64,000 bases of DNA from Streptomyces musisoli (lineage in GTDB: Bacteria; Actinomycetota; Actinomycetes; Streptomycetales; Streptomycetaceae). Below, piece by piece: positions 52,245 through 60,639 of this stretch. Both the position numbers and the translations under genes were made by a program. The notes below the pieces were generated by a model, which saw only the letters and a list, made by a program, of their open reading frames with translations, was not told where the DNA came from and did no database searches. Within the stretch, counting starts at the first letter, position 1, and every line of letters begins with the position of its first letter. The stretch spans positions 372,001 through 436,000 of the forward strand of contig NZ_JAERRH010000004.1 in NCBI RefSeq assembly GCF_016741855.1. The letters run 5' to 3'.

Positions 52245-52829
52245 GTGAGCGCACTCACCGTCAGCCAGGATCCCGACCAGAACTGGGACGACCTCGTCCG
52301 GTACTGGGAGGAGATGGAATGGCCCGAGGGCAGCAAGGTGGAGATCATCGAGGGGATCATCACCGTGTCTCCTGCCCCCGCGTCCCGCCACAACGTGATC
52401 GCGGAACGCATCCAGCGTCGCCTCTACTCCGTGATTCCCGAGGAGCTGGGGATCTTCCAGACACTGGCCATCGCCGTGCCGTCTCGTCTCGGGATGCTCA
52501 TCCCCGACCTGCTGGTGGCGCCCGTGCGGGAATGTGCGGAGGCCGACTCCCACATCCCCGCCGCCCTCGCCGAACTCGTCGTCGAGGTGACCTCAAAGTC
52601 CAATGCGGGCCACGACCGGGTCAGCAAGCCCGCCGCCTACGCCGGCGCCGGCATTCCGCTCTACCTCCTGGTCGACCGCTGGGCACCCGGTGGCCCCACC
52701 GCGACCCTCTACGGCGAGCCGAAGGGTGACGTCTACCGCGTCCTCAGCGCGGTGAAGTTCGGCGACCCCATCGTGCTGCCCGAGCCGTTCGGGATCACCC
52801 TCGAAACCGGCGAGTTCCCCGTCGACTGA
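52245..52829 (+). CDS. Uma2-family (DUF820) PD-(D/E)XK nuclease-fold protein
   Basis: A 194-residue protein of the Uma2 family, common in many copies in Streptomyces. Features are YWEEMEWPEGSKVEIIEGII (the conserved E-x-I-x-G), HNVIAERIQRRLYSV, the catalytic-type strand LIPDLLVAPV, LVVEVTSKSNAGHDRVSKPA (E-V-T-S with the following Lys) and the YAGAGIPLYLLVDRW segment. The fold is that of restriction-like nucleases, but the physiological role is unknown. The GTG has an AGGAG 7-8 bp upstream. It stands alone and converges with the AEC transporter gene, only 8 bp apart. Confidence 0.88.
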   Translation: MSALTVSQDPDQNWDDLVRYWEEMEWPEGSKVEIIEGIITVSPAPASRHNVIAERIQRRLYSVIPEELGIFQTLAIAVPSRLGMLIPDLLVAPVRECAEADSHIPAALAELVVEVTSKSNAGHDRVSKPAAYAGAGIPLYLLVDRWAPGGPTATLYGEPKGDVYRVLSAVKFGDPIVLPEPFGITLETGEFPVD

Positions 52830-52837
52830 ACCCGGCC

Positions 52838-53758
52838 TCAGCCCAGCACCGCCGCCACTCCCACCAGCACCGGGACCGAGACCACCGTCGAGAGCAGGAC
52901 CGACTCGCGGGCCAGGGACTCGGCCACCCGGTAGCGGCTCGCGTAGGTGAAGAGGTTCTGGGCGCCCGGGAGGGCCGCGGTCACCACCACGTCCAGCAGC
53001 GTGGCCCCGTGCAGGCCGAAGACCTCCCGCGCCAGCAGCCAGGCCACCAGCGGCTGGCCCCAGGACTTCAGCGCGACGGACAGCAGGACCGGCAGCCGGT
53101 CCGCGCCCCGGCCGGGAACCGGTTTGCCGTGCAGGGACATGCCGAAGGCCAGCAGCGCCGCCGGGACGGACATCGCGCCCATCAGGGCGAGCGGGTTCAT
53201 GACCGGGCCGGGAAGCCGCCAGCCCGCCGCCGACACCACGGCACCGGACAGGGAACCGACCGCTATCGGGTTCCGCAGCGGTGTCAGCAGCATCCGTCCC
53301 ACCGAGCCCCTCCCGCCGCCTCGGGACAGGTCCAGGACCGTGAGGGCGGCCGGCGTGACCAGCACGACCTGGAAGAGCAGCACCGGCGCCACCAGGGACG
53401 CGTCACCCAGGACGTACGCGGCGATCGGGATGCCGAGGTTGCCCGAGTTGACGTACCCGGAGCACAGCGCGCCGATCGTCGTACGGCCCACCCCCCAGCG
53501 CCGCAGCACGCCGACCGTCACGAAGACCCCGGCGACGGCGGCCGTACTGAGCGCCGTCACCAGCAGCCGGGCGGAGAACAGCACCGACAGGTCGGCGCGC
53601 GCGAGGGTCGTGAAGAGGAGCGCCGGGCCGGCCACCGTGAACGCCAGCCGGGTCAGCACCTCACCGCCCTGCCCCCCGAGCGTCCCACGGCGCCCGAGGA
53701 CATAGCCCACCCCGATGACAACCGCGATCACCGCGAACCCGCTCAGCACCCCCGTCAC
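52838..53758 (-). CDS. AEC-family (auxin efflux carrier-like) transporter
   Basis: A 306-residue membrane protein with about ten helices. It contains IAVVIGVGYVLGRRGTLG, FTVAGPALLFTTLARADL, SGYVNSGNLGIPIAAYVLGD (the N-x-G-x-x-G-x-P motif) and the second-repeat LPGAQNLFTYASRYRVAESL. Family members move organic acids or amino acids. GTG 53758 has GGAGG 9 bp upstream; GTG 53767 is in frame but has no spacing from that site. It is not in an operon with a recognisable partner. Confidence 0.9.
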   Translation of the reverse strand: MTGVLSGFAVIAVVIGVGYVLGRRGTLGGQGGEVLTRLAFTVAGPALLFTTLARADLSVLFSARLLVTALSTAAVAGVFVTVGVLRRWGVGRTTIGALCSGYVNSGNLGIPIAAYVLGDASLVAPVLLFQVVLVTPAALTVLDLSRGGGRGSVGRMLLTPLRNPIAVGSLSGAVVSAAGWRLPGPVMNPLALMGAMSVPAALLAFGMSLHGKPVPGRGADRLPVLLSVALKSWGQPLVAWLLAREVFGLHGATLLDVVVTAALPGAQNLFTYASRYRVAESLARESVLLSTVVSVPVLVGVAAVLG

Positions 53759-53843
53759 AGGGCCCACCCTCCGCGGACGAGGGGGAACCGGTCAATGTGA
53801 TCTGTGGCGATGAGTTCCGCCCGCCCCGCGGGTCTACCCGGAC

Positions 53844-54197
53844 GTGGATGCCAAGAAGCCCGCCGTGCTCGTGCTGCCCGGCCCCGTCCGCCCGGACGAG
53901 GTGGCCGGGTGGTGCGCCGATGTGCGGGCACTGCTGAAGGATGGCGGGACCGGGGTGGTCGTGTGTGACGTGGGCGGACTCGGGCCGCCGGGGCTGGCCG
54001 TCGTGGACCTGCTGGCCCGGCTGGAGCTGACCGCCCGCCGGGCCGGCGGGCGGATACGGCTGCGGGACGCCGATCCCGCGCTACACGCCCTTCTCGGCCT
54101 CGTCGGTCTCCGCTTCCAGGTGGAGGGGCAGGTCGAAGAGCGGGAACCAGCGCTTGGTGTCGAGGAAGCAGTGGAAACCGGTGATCCGGCCGTCTGA
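53844..54197 (+). CDS. STAS-domain protein overlapping the sigma gene end
   Basis: A 117-residue protein. Residues 1-90 form a STAS-like fold (AVLVLPGPVRPDEVAGWCAD, GVVVCDVGGLGPPGLAVVDL, RRAGGRIRLRDADPALHALL, then LVGLRFQVEG). The Ser phosphorylated in SpoIIAA-type antagonists is not obvious (DVGGLGPPG instead of DxSxxxxxD), so it may be a divergent member. The last 39 codons overlap, antisense, the 3' end of the SigG-like sigma gene. The GTG has a weak ribosome site. Regulatory cross-talk with that sigma factor is possible but unproven. Confidence 0.7.
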   Translation: MDAKKPAVLVLPGPVRPDEVAGWCADVRALLKDGGTGVVVCDVGGLGPPGLAVVDLLARLELTARRAGGRIRLRDADPALHALLGLVGLRFQVEGQVEEREPALGVEEAVETGDPAV

Positions 54198-55094
54198 GAT
54201 CTCCAGGATCTGCACCGCCCAGGGGCTGAACCCGCCGTTCTCCGGGTCCGGCTTGTAGTGCGCGAAGCCCGGCAGGCCGTTCGCCCGGACCGGCAGCAGC
54301 CGGGAGCCGGCGCACGAGGCGCCGAGGGTGGTCATGAAGCCGGTGATGTCGGCGGTGCCGCGCAGCCACAGGTCGAACGGCGGCATCGTCATGATGGCGT
54401 CCTCGTGCAGCAGCGCCGTCAGCGCCGTCATGTCATAGCCCTCGAACGCCTTCACATAGCGCTCCAGGAGCCGCTGCTGCTCCTCGTCCAGCGGGTCGGA
54501 CACCGCGCCGTCGGGGCTCGCGTCCGCGCGCTCGGCGAGCGTGGCGCGGGCCCGCTGAAGCGCGCTGTTCACCGACGCGACCGTGGTGCCCAGCAGCTCG
54601 GCCACCTCGCTCGCCTTCCAGGCGAGCACCTCGCGCAGGATCAGCACCGCCCGCTGCTTGGGCGGCAGCTGCTGGAGCGCCGCCATGAAGGCGAGCCGGA
54701 CGGACTCCTTCGCGACTGCGGCCTCCGCGGGGTCGTCGACCGTCGGCAGCACGCGCGCGTCCGGCATCGGCTCCAGCCAGGTGTTGTCCGGGCGCGGCGA
54801 GAGCGCCGCCTGGGCGAGCGGGGTCGCGTCGGTCAGGTCCACGGGGCGCGCCCGCTTGTTGCCCGCCGCGAGCATGTCCAGGCAGACGTTCGTCGCGATC
54901 CGGTACAGCCACGAGCGCAGTGAGGAGCGGCCCTCGAACCTGTCGTAGCTCCGCCAGGCCCGCACCAGGGTGTCCTGCACCGCGTCCTCGGCCTCGAAGG
55001 AGGAGCCGAGCATGCGGTAGCAGTACCCCGTCAGCTCCGTCCGGTGCTTCTCCAGTGCGACGTCCAGGTCCGCCGTCGCCGTGCCGTTGCCCAT
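54081..55094 (-). CDS. SigG-like extracytoplasmic sigma factor with SnoaL-like C-terminal domain
   Basis: A 337-residue sigma factor. Region 2 reads YCYRMLGSSFEAEDAVQDTL, then RSYDRFEGRSSLRSWLYRIA and TNVCLDMLA. Region 4 is LQQLPPKQRAVLILREVLAW, then ASEVAELLGTTVASVNSALQ and RARATLAE. Residues about 205-335 form a SnoaL/NTF2-like domain (LERYVKAFEGYDMTALTALL, MPPFDLWLRGTADI, then FHCFLDTKRWFPLF). This layout is that of the Mycobacterium SigG/SigJ type group, in which the extra domain replaces a separate anti-sigma factor. No anti-sigma gene is adjacent, consistent with that. Confidence 0.93.
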   Translation of the reverse strand: MGNGTATADLDVALEKHRTELTGYCYRMLGSSFEAEDAVQDTLVRAWRSYDRFEGRSSLRSWLYRIATNVCLDMLAAGNKRARPVDLTDATPLAQAALSPRPDNTWLEPMPDARVLPTVDDPAEAAVAKESVRLAFMAALQQLPPKQRAVLILREVLAWKASEVAELLGTTVASVNSALQRARATLAERADASPDGAVSDPLDEEQQRLLERYVKAFEGYDMTALTALLHEDAIMTMPPFDLWLRGTADITGFMTTLGASCAGSRLLPVRANGLPGFAHYKPDPENGGFSPWAVQILEISDGRITGFHCFLDTKRWFPLFDLPLHLEAETDEAEKGV

Positions 55095-55278
55095 CGTCCA
55101 CCCACCCCTGTGGCCGTTCCTGTGGCGCGCCTTCGCGCCCCAGCACCTTGGAAGCTACCGCAGGGCACTGACAATGGCCCCCGGAGTTGGGAAACGTGCA
55201 GGTGAGAGACGGTACTTGCGCCGACTCGGGCGGTGCGGGCCGCGGGCGGCCGCGGTGCCGCGCTCCCGGAGGGGCGGG

Positions 55279-56565
55279 TCAGCGTGCGTCGGCCACGAGG
55301 GGCCGGCGGGCAGCCGCCCGGGCGGCCCGGGAGCCGAGGACGGTGATGGTGACGACGCCGAGGACGGCGAGGAGGCCGATGGCGACCGTGCCGGCCCAGC
55401 CGTCCGCGTGGAAGGCCATCGCGCCGACCGTGCTGCCGGCACTGGAGCCGATGTAGTACGCGGACTGGTACAGCGCCGCGGCCTGCGCACGGCCGTGGAC
55501 GGCCGTCTTGCTGACCGCCGAGGAGGCGACCGCGTGCCCGGCGAAGAAACCCGCCGTGATCAGCACCAGGCCCAGCAGGACCAGCGGGAGGGACGCGGCC
55601 AGGGAGAGGAGCAGGCCCGCCGCCGTCGTACCGCCCGCCAGGTACAGCGCGCCCCGGCGGCCGAGCCGGCCCACCAGCCGGCCCGCGGTGGACGCGGAGA
55701 CCGTACCCACCAGGTAGACCAGGAAGATCGAGCCCACGATGCCCTGCGGCAGCCCGAACGGCTGCTCCGTCAGCCGGTAGCCGATCGCCGTGTAGACACC
55801 GCCGAACACCGTCATGAACAGTGCGCCGATCGCGTACAGGCGGCGCAGCAGCGGGTCGGCGAGGTGGGCGCGGACCGTGCCGAGCAGCACGCGCGGGCGC
55901 AGCGAGCCCGCCGTGAAGTGCCTCGGGGCCGGCAGCAGCAGCCGGAAGGCCACCGCGCAGCCGACCGCGAGCACGCCGATCACGCCGACCGAGACCCGCC
56001 AGCCCCATTCCTGGGCGACCCAGCCGGTGATCACCCGGCCGCTCATCCCGCCGACGCTGTTGCCCGCCACGAACAGCCCGATCGCCGTGACCAGCGCCTT
56101 CGGCCGGACCTCCTCGGCCAGGTACGCCGTCGCCGAGGCCGGCAGGCCGGCCAGCGCCGCGCCCTGCACCCCGCGCAGCACCACCAGCGCGCCGATCGAC
56201 GGCGCGAAGGGCACCAGCATGCCGACCGCGACGGCGACGGCGAGCGAGGCCGTCATCACCGTACGGCGGCCGTAGCGCTCCGACAGGGCGCTCATGGGCA
56301 GCACGAACAGGGCCAGTCCGCCGGTCGCGGCCGCCACGGTCCAGCTCGCCTCGCCGGCCGCGACGCCGAACTCCCCGGAGATCAGCGGGAGCAGGGCCTG
56401 GGTGGAGTACAGCAGGGCGAAGGTCGCGACCCCGGCGAGGAAGAGGGCGAGGCTCATCCGGCGGTAGCCGGGGCCGCCCGGGGTCAGCCGGGAGTCGGAG
56501 TCGGGGACAGAGACGGAAGGAACGGCGTCCACGCTGGTGGACGCCCCGGTACTGGCGGGAGACAT
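55279..56565 (-). CDS. MFS transporter
   Basis: A 428-residue, twelve-helix major facilitator with a polar N-terminus. The loop 2-3 motif is LSERYGRRTVMTASLAVAVA, helix 4-5 has LRGVQGAALAGLPASATAYL and helix 7 has FMTVFGGVYTAIGYRLTEQP. It fits the DHA1-type drug or sugar efflux group (YdhP/YbcL-like). ATG 56565 was chosen because upstream starts extend into the LysR promoter region. It is divergent from a LysR gene across 63 bp that contain a TCCAATGCATGGA inverted repeat, so LysR control is likely. Confidence 0.9.
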   Translation of the reverse strand: MSPASTGASTSVDAVPSVSVPDSDSRLTPGGPGYRRMSLALFLAGVATFALLYSTQALLPLISGEFGVAAGEASWTVAAATGGLALFVLPMSALSERYGRRTVMTASLAVAVAVGMLVPFAPSIGALVVLRGVQGAALAGLPASATAYLAEEVRPKALVTAIGLFVAGNSVGGMSGRVITGWVAQEWGWRVSVGVIGVLAVGCAVAFRLLLPAPRHFTAGSLRPRVLLGTVRAHLADPLLRRLYAIGALFMTVFGGVYTAIGYRLTEQPFGLPQGIVGSIFLVYLVGTVSASTAGRLVGRLGRRGALYLAGGTTAAGLLLSLAASLPLVLLGLVLITAGFFAGHAVASSAVSKTAVHGRAQAAALYQSAYYIGSSAGSTVGAMAFHADGWAGTVAIGLLAVLGVVTITVLGSRAARAAARRPLVADAR

Positions 56566-56597
56566 GCTTCGACCGTAGGTACGGCCGCACTCATCCG

Positions 56598-56610
56598 TCC
56601 AATGCATGGA
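56598..56610. promoter_or_regulatory. Candidate LysR binding site
   Basis: TCCAATGCATGGA, an inverted repeat with TCCA/TGGA arms around ATGCA, in the middle of the 63-bp gap between divergent MFS and lysR genes. Confidence 0.55.
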
Positions 56611-56628
56611 ATCGCCATAATCGTTCCC

Positions 56629-57588
56629 ATGGCGCATCAGCAGAGGTCACAGGGGCGACTGTCACCGTCCGGTGACACACAAGACATGGGCGAGCTGACG
56701 CGGCTGCTCGCGCCCCGCCTCGCCTACTTCGCAGGCGTCGCCCGGACCGAGCACGTCACCCGGGCCGCGCAGGAGATGAACGTCCCCCAGTCCACGCTCT
56801 CCCGGGCGATGGCCCGCCTGGAGCAGGACCTGGGTGTCGACCTGTTCGCCCGGCACGGCCGCACGGTCTCCCTGACCACGGCCGGCCGCACCTTCCTCGC
56901 CTCCGTCGAGCGGGCCCTCGCCGAGATCGGGCGCGCCGCCGAGGAGGTCCGCGCGGACGCCGACCCGGCCACCGGCAAGGTCGCCTTCGGCTTCCTGCAC
57001 ACGATGGGCGCCGAGACCGTACCAGGCCTGCTGCACGCCTTCCGGGCCGATCACCCGCGGGTCCGCTTCAGCCTGGTCCAGAACTACGGCGAGGCGATGC
57101 TGGAACGGCTCCGGGCGGGCGAGCTGGACCTCTGTCTCACCTCGCCCGTACCCGACGCGCCCGATCTGGTCGCCCGCCGGCTGGACGAGCAGAAGCTGCG
57201 CCTGGTCGTCCCCGCCGACCACCGCCTGGCCGCCCGCCGCCGCATCCGGCTGGCCGAGGCGGCCGAGGAAATCTTCGTCACCCTGGAGCCCGGCTACGGC
57301 CTGCGCCGCATCTTCGACGCCCTGTGCCGCGAGGCCGGCTTCCGCCCCCGGGTCGCCTTCGAGGGCGAGGAGGCGGAGACGCTGAGGGGCCTGGTGGCGG
57401 CGGGCCTGGGGGTCGCCCTCCTGCCGCCGCCGACGGTCGCGCGGCCGGGCGTGGTGGAGCTGACGGTCACGGCGCCCCGGGCGGTCCGCGAGATCGGCGT
57501 CGCCTGGCTGGCCGACCGGCCGGACACACCTCCGGTGGCCGCGTTCAAGAAGTTCCTGCTGTCGAGGAGGGGGAGTCTCCTTCCCTGA
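56629..57588 (+). CDS. LysR-family transcriptional regulator
   Basis: A 319-residue regulator. The winged HTH lies at about 25-85: LAPRLAYFAGVARTEHVTRA, AQEMNVPQSTLSRAMARLEQ, then DLGVDLFARHGRTVSLTTAG. The remainder is the periplasmic-binding-fold effector domain, with VAFGFLHTMGAETVPGLLHA and GVALLPPPTV. The N-terminal 20 residues before the HTH are unusually long and polar; ATG 56629 is the first start in frame after the divergent promoter. It probably controls the adjacent MFS gene. Confidence 0.92.
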   Translation: MAHQQRSQGRLSPSGDTQDMGELTRLLAPRLAYFAGVARTEHVTRAAQEMNVPQSTLSRAMARLEQDLGVDLFARHGRTVSLTTAGRTFLASVERALAEIGRAAEEVRADADPATGKVAFGFLHTMGAETVPGLLHAFRADHPRVRFSLVQNYGEAMLERLRAGELDLCLTSPVPDAPDLVARRLDEQKLRLVVPADHRLAARRRIRLAEAAEEIFVTLEPGYGLRRIFDALCREAGFRPRVAFEGEEAETLRGLVAAGLGVALLPPPTVARPGVVELTVTAPRAVREIGVAWLADRPDTPPVAAFKKFLLSRRGSLLP

Positions 57589-57632
57589 AGGGGTGCGGAG
57601 CCGCGCGACGAGCCACCACGCACCCGCGGCCG
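57588..57632 (+). repeat. Diverged copy of a dispersed Streptomyces intergenic repeat
   Basis: AAGGGGTGCGGAGCCGCGCG followed by ACGAGCCACCACGCACCCGC resembles the element at 61613-61657. It starts at the last base of the lysR gene and lies between converging genes. Confidence 0.55.
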
Positions 57633-57641
57633 GCCCGGCCT

Positions 57642-58403
57642 CTACCGCTTCAGAGACTTGCCGAACCCCGCGGCCAACGGCATCCGCAGACCGATCGGCG
57701 GCGGCGCCGCCAGCGCGTCCTCCACCGGCCGCGACACCGGACACCCGAACAGCGCGCCCATCACGAAGTCGGAGGTCAGGCAGAGCACTTCGTCACGGTG
57801 GCCGTGCAGAGCGTGGCCGTCGGAGTGCACTTCGAACCGGCACACCTCCCGGTTCACCTTCTTCGCCCGCGCCGCGAACCGGAACGACAGCTCGGGATCG
57901 GTCCGTCCGTCGTTCGTGCCGTGCGCGATCAGCACCCGGCGCCCGACCAGCTGCTTCACCGGCTCGACGGCCGCGGCGACGTCCTCCTCGGGCAGCCAGG
58001 GGGCCAGTGCCACAACGGAGTTGACCGCCTCGTGGCCGCCCGTCCGCAGTGCCGCGCGCCCGCCCATGTCCACCCCGACCAGGCACACGGGTACGTCCCC
58101 GTACCGTCGTACGACCTCGTCGGCGGCCCACTCGGCGTCCGCCGCCAGATGTGCCTCGCTGCCGTTCCAGCCGCGGTAGCGGTAGAGGACGGGGTGGACG
58201 GCCAGCCCCTCGGCGCGGCCCGCGCGGGAGAGCGCGCGGCCCAGGGAGCGGACGAGGGCCGCCGCCCAGACGGGGGAGGGCCGGCGGGCGGATGCCTCCT
58301 CCCCGCCGGGGAGCAGCAGCACCACTCCGCTCACCGACGTCGGCTCCGGGCCGACTGCCTTTCCCAGCCTGGCCGTTCGGACCGGCGTCGCTTGCTGTCC
58401 CAT
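57642..58403 (-). CDS. Alpha/beta-hydrolase-like protein with Asp at the nucleophile position
   Basis: A 253-residue cytosolic alpha/beta-hydrolase fold protein. The first strand is [20 protein letters not shown], the nucleophile elbow is PVCLVGVDMGGRAALR, the acid strand is RRVLIAHGTNDGRTDPELSF and the His loop is FEVHSDGHALHGHRDEV. The elbow has Asp112 where esterases have Ser (G-x-D-x-G), as in haloalkane dehalogenases and epoxide hydrolases, though overall it looks more like dienelactone-hydrolase-type proteins. The substrate is unknown. It is divergent from add across 134 bp. Confidence 0.8.
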   Translation of the reverse strand: MGQQATPVRTARLGKAVGPEPTSVSGVVLLLPGGEEASARRPSPVWAAALVRSLGRALSRAGRAEGLAVHPVLYRYRGWNGSEAHLAADAEWAADEVVRRYGDVPVCLVGVDMGGRAALRTGGHEAVNSVVALAPWLPEEDVAAAVEPVKQLVGRRVLIAHGTNDGRTDPELSFRFAARAKKVNREVCRFEVHSDGHALHGHRDEVLCLTSDFVMGALFGCPVSRPVEDALAAPPPIGLRMPLAAGFGKSLKR

Positions 58404-58509
58404 GACAGAACAGTTTCAGAAGGCGGGGTGCACGAAACCAGTCCGGGGGGTCACCTTTGCGTATCGGCGGAAAAGTGCCCGGAATCAGCTGCCGCGCATA
58501 CCGGGACCT

Positions 58510-58521
58510 CTACGCGCGTAG
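58510..58521 (+). promoter_or_regulatory. CTACGCGCGTAG palindrome in the add promoter
   Basis: A perfect 12-bp palindrome 16 bp before the add ATG. TAGAGT at 58526-58531 resembles a -10 element, which would make the add mRNA nearly leaderless and place the operator over the promoter. Confidence 0.6.
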
Positions 58522-58537
58522 GCGCTAGAGTGCGGAA

Positions 58538-59725
58538 ATGACGAGCCAGACTGCACCGACGGGGGCCGTCCCGGCGCCCGTGCCGGCACATGTTCCGACG
58601 CCGGACCAGATCCGCCGGGCGCCCAAGGTACTGCTGCACGATCACCTCGACGGCGGACTCCGCCCGGGGACCGTCGTCGAACTCGCCCGGGAGACCGGGT
58701 ACGCCGAACTTCCCGATGCCGACCCGGACAAACTGGGGATCTGGTTCCAGGAGGCGGCCGACTCCGGCTCGCTGGAACGGTATCTGGAGACCTTCCGGCA
58801 CACCGTCGGCGTGATGCAGACCCGGGAGGCCCTGATCCGGGTCGCCCGGGAGTGCGCCGAGGACCTCGCCGAGGACGGGGTCGTCTACGCCGAGGTGCGG
58901 TACGCGCCCGAGCAGCACCTCGAGGCCGGCCTGACCCTGGAGACGGTGGTCGAGGCCGTCAACGAGGGGTTCCGGCAGGGCGAGCGGCTGGCCCGGGAGA
59001 ACGGCCGGCGGATCCGGGTCGGCGCCCTGCTGACCGCCATGCGGCACGCGGCCCGTTCCCTGGAGATCGCCGAACTCGCCAACCGCTACCGGGACTCGGG
59101 CGTGGTCGGCTTCGACATCGCCGGGGCCGAGGCCGGCTACCCGCCCACCCGCCACCTCGACGCCTTCGAGTACCTCAAGCGGGAGAACAACCACTTCACC
59201 ATCCACGCCGGCGAGGCCTTCGGGCTGCCGTCCATCTGGCAGGCGCTCCAGTGGTGCGGCGCCGACCGGCTCGGGCACGGGGTGCGGATCATCGACGACA
59301 TCGAGGTCCGGGAGGACGGCTCGGTCAGGCTCGGCCGGCTCGCCTCCTACGTGCGGGACAAGCGGATCCCGCTGGAGCTGTGCCCCAGCTCCAACCTCCA
59401 GACCGGCGCCGCGCCCTCCTACGCCGAGCACCCGATCGGTCTGCTGCGCCGCCTGCACTTCCGGGCCACGGTGAACACCGACAACCGGCTGATGTCGCAC
59501 ACCAGCATGAGCCGGGAATTCGAGCACCTCGTCGACGCATTCGGTTATACGCTCGACGACCTGCAGTGGTTCTCCGTCAATGCGATGAAATCAGCGTTCA
59601 TTCCTTTCGATGAACGGCTTGCGATGATCAATGACGTGATCAAGCCCGGATATGCCGAGCTGAAGTCCGAATGGCTGTTCCGGCAGACCGCGTCTACCAG
59701 CGGTTCCGGCGGTCCGGAGGCATAG
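58538..59725 (+). CDS. add: Adenosine deaminase
   Basis: A 395-residue zinc-dependent enzyme converting adenosine to inosine. It shows the metal ligands [12 protein letters not shown] (HxH), the catalytic [19 protein letters not shown] and the [16 protein letters not shown] block with the final metal Asp. The N-terminal 27 residues are a Pro/Ala-rich extension. It is monocistronic with a palindrome shared with the nucleoside transport operon, so it is probably part of the same salvage response. The ATG at 58538 follows the putative -10 element by only 6 bp and has no clear ribosome site. Confidence 0.97.
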   Translation: MTSQTAPTGAVPAPVPAHVPTPDQIRRAPKVLLHDHLDGGLRPGTVVELARETGYAELPDADPDKLGIWFQEAADSGSLERYLETFRHTVGVMQTREALIRVARECAEDLAEDGVVYAEVRYAPEQHLEAGLTLETVVEAVNEGFRQGERLARENGRRIRVGALLTAMRHAARSLEIAELANRYRDSGVVGFDIAGAEAGYPPTRHLDAFEYLKRENNHFTIHAGEAFGLPSIWQALQWCGADRLGHGVRIIDDIEVREDGSVRLGRLASYVRDKRIPLELCPSSNLQTGAAPSYAEHPIGLLRRLHFRATVNTDNRLMSHTSMSREFEHLVDAFGYTLDDLQWFSVNAMKSAFIPFDERLAMINDVIKPGYAELKSEWLFRQTASTSGSGGPEA

Positions 59726-59876
59726 TCGCCGGACATCGGCCGGAACGGAATGCGAACGCGCTTTCACAAGGCGTCCGCATTTCGGTGTTTGCGGCGGGTG
59801 GCCCGGCATGTTTACGGTCGTGGACCGCTCAGATCGTTTGTGATCACCCGTCTCCGCATGCAAGGACGCATTCACC

Positions 59877-60233
59877 ATGAAGCAGTCTGCCAAGACCCTG
59901 GGTGTCGCCGCCCTCGGTGCCGCCATCGCCGCCGTCGGCGCGGGCGCGGCCAACGCCGCCCCGGCCGTCCCGAACGCCACGCAGGCCCTGGACACCGTCA
60001 CCAGGACGCTGCCGGCCGAGAACGTCGGCAAGGCGGTGCCGGGTGCCACCGAGGCGCTCACGCAGGGGCAGGGTGCCGTGGGTGCCGGGCTGGCCGCCGC
60101 CCAGCCCGCCGTGCAGAAGGTCCTCGCCGAGGGGCCGACCGCGCCGGTCGCCGGGCTGCTCGGCGGACTGCCCCTGCAGAAGACGGGTCTGCCCACGCAC
60201 GGAGTGCCGGTGAACGGGATCCCGCTCGGCTGA
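59877..60233 (+). CDS. Small secreted Ala/Gly/Pro-rich protein
   Basis: A 118-residue protein with a clear Sec signal peptide (MKQSAKTLGVAALGAAIAAV, cleavage likely after AGAANAA). The mature part is about 90 residues, low in charge and without cysteines. It contains a loosely repeated ALTQGQGAVGAGLAAAQPAV and a PLQKTGLPTHGVPVNGIPLG end. No family is recognised. The ATG is preceded by AAGGA at a rather long 11-bp distance. It ends at a hairpin terminator. Confidence 0.75.
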   Translation: MKQSAKTLGVAALGAAIAAVGAGAANAAPAVPNATQALDTVTRTLPAENVGKAVPGATEALTQGQGAVGAGLAAAQPAVQKVLAEGPTAPVAGLLGGLPLQKTGLPTHGVPVNGIPLG

Positions 60234-60255
60234 CACCGCCTGCCGCACGACGCCG

Positions 60256-60290
60256 CTGGGGCGCCCCGGAACCGTCCGGGAGCGCCCCAG
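60256..60290 (+). terminator. Hairpin terminator after the small secreted protein gene
   Basis: CTGGGGCGC and CCCGGA pair with TCCGGG and GCGCCCCAG, with a single bulged A and an ACCG loop. Confidence 0.75.
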
Positions 60291-60329
60291 TGTCATATCC
60301 GCCCCCGTCCCGCGCGCCCGCGCCCGCGC

Positions 60330-60530
60330 TCACCAGGCGGTACGGGCCTTGTCCTCGGACGGCAGCAGCAGCCACAGCGCTATGTAGACCAGGAACTGCG
60401 GGCCGGGCAGCAGGCAGGAGGCCAGGAAGATCACCCGCATCGTCGTGGCCGAGGTGCCGAAGCGCCGGGCCAGCGCGGCGCAGACTCCGCCGATCATGCG
60501 GCCGTGGGTGGGGCGGGCGAGGGCGGTCAT
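60330..60530 (-). CDS. PspC-domain membrane protein
   Basis: A 66-residue protein made of little more than a PspC domain: RMIGGVCAALARRFGTSATT followed by MRVIFLASCLLPGPQFLVYI and ALWLLLPSE. One or two membrane segments are predicted. Small PspC proteins are linked to envelope stress and the phage-shock response, but no pspA or toast-rack gene is near. The ATG at 60530 gives a compact N-terminus. It is separated by 109 bp from the VanZ-like gene upstream. Confidence 0.9.
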   Translation of the reverse strand: MTALARPTHGRMIGGVCAALARRFGTSATTMRVIFLASCLLPGPQFLVYIALWLLLPSEDKARTAW

Positions 60531-60639
60531 CTCGGTTCCTCCGTGGTCGTCGACTCGCTCCCGAGTCGGTGGCGGGCCCCTGGGCGGGGCCCCTCAACTG
60601 ACATCCACGGTACGGAGACGAAGGGGACGAAGCATCGCT

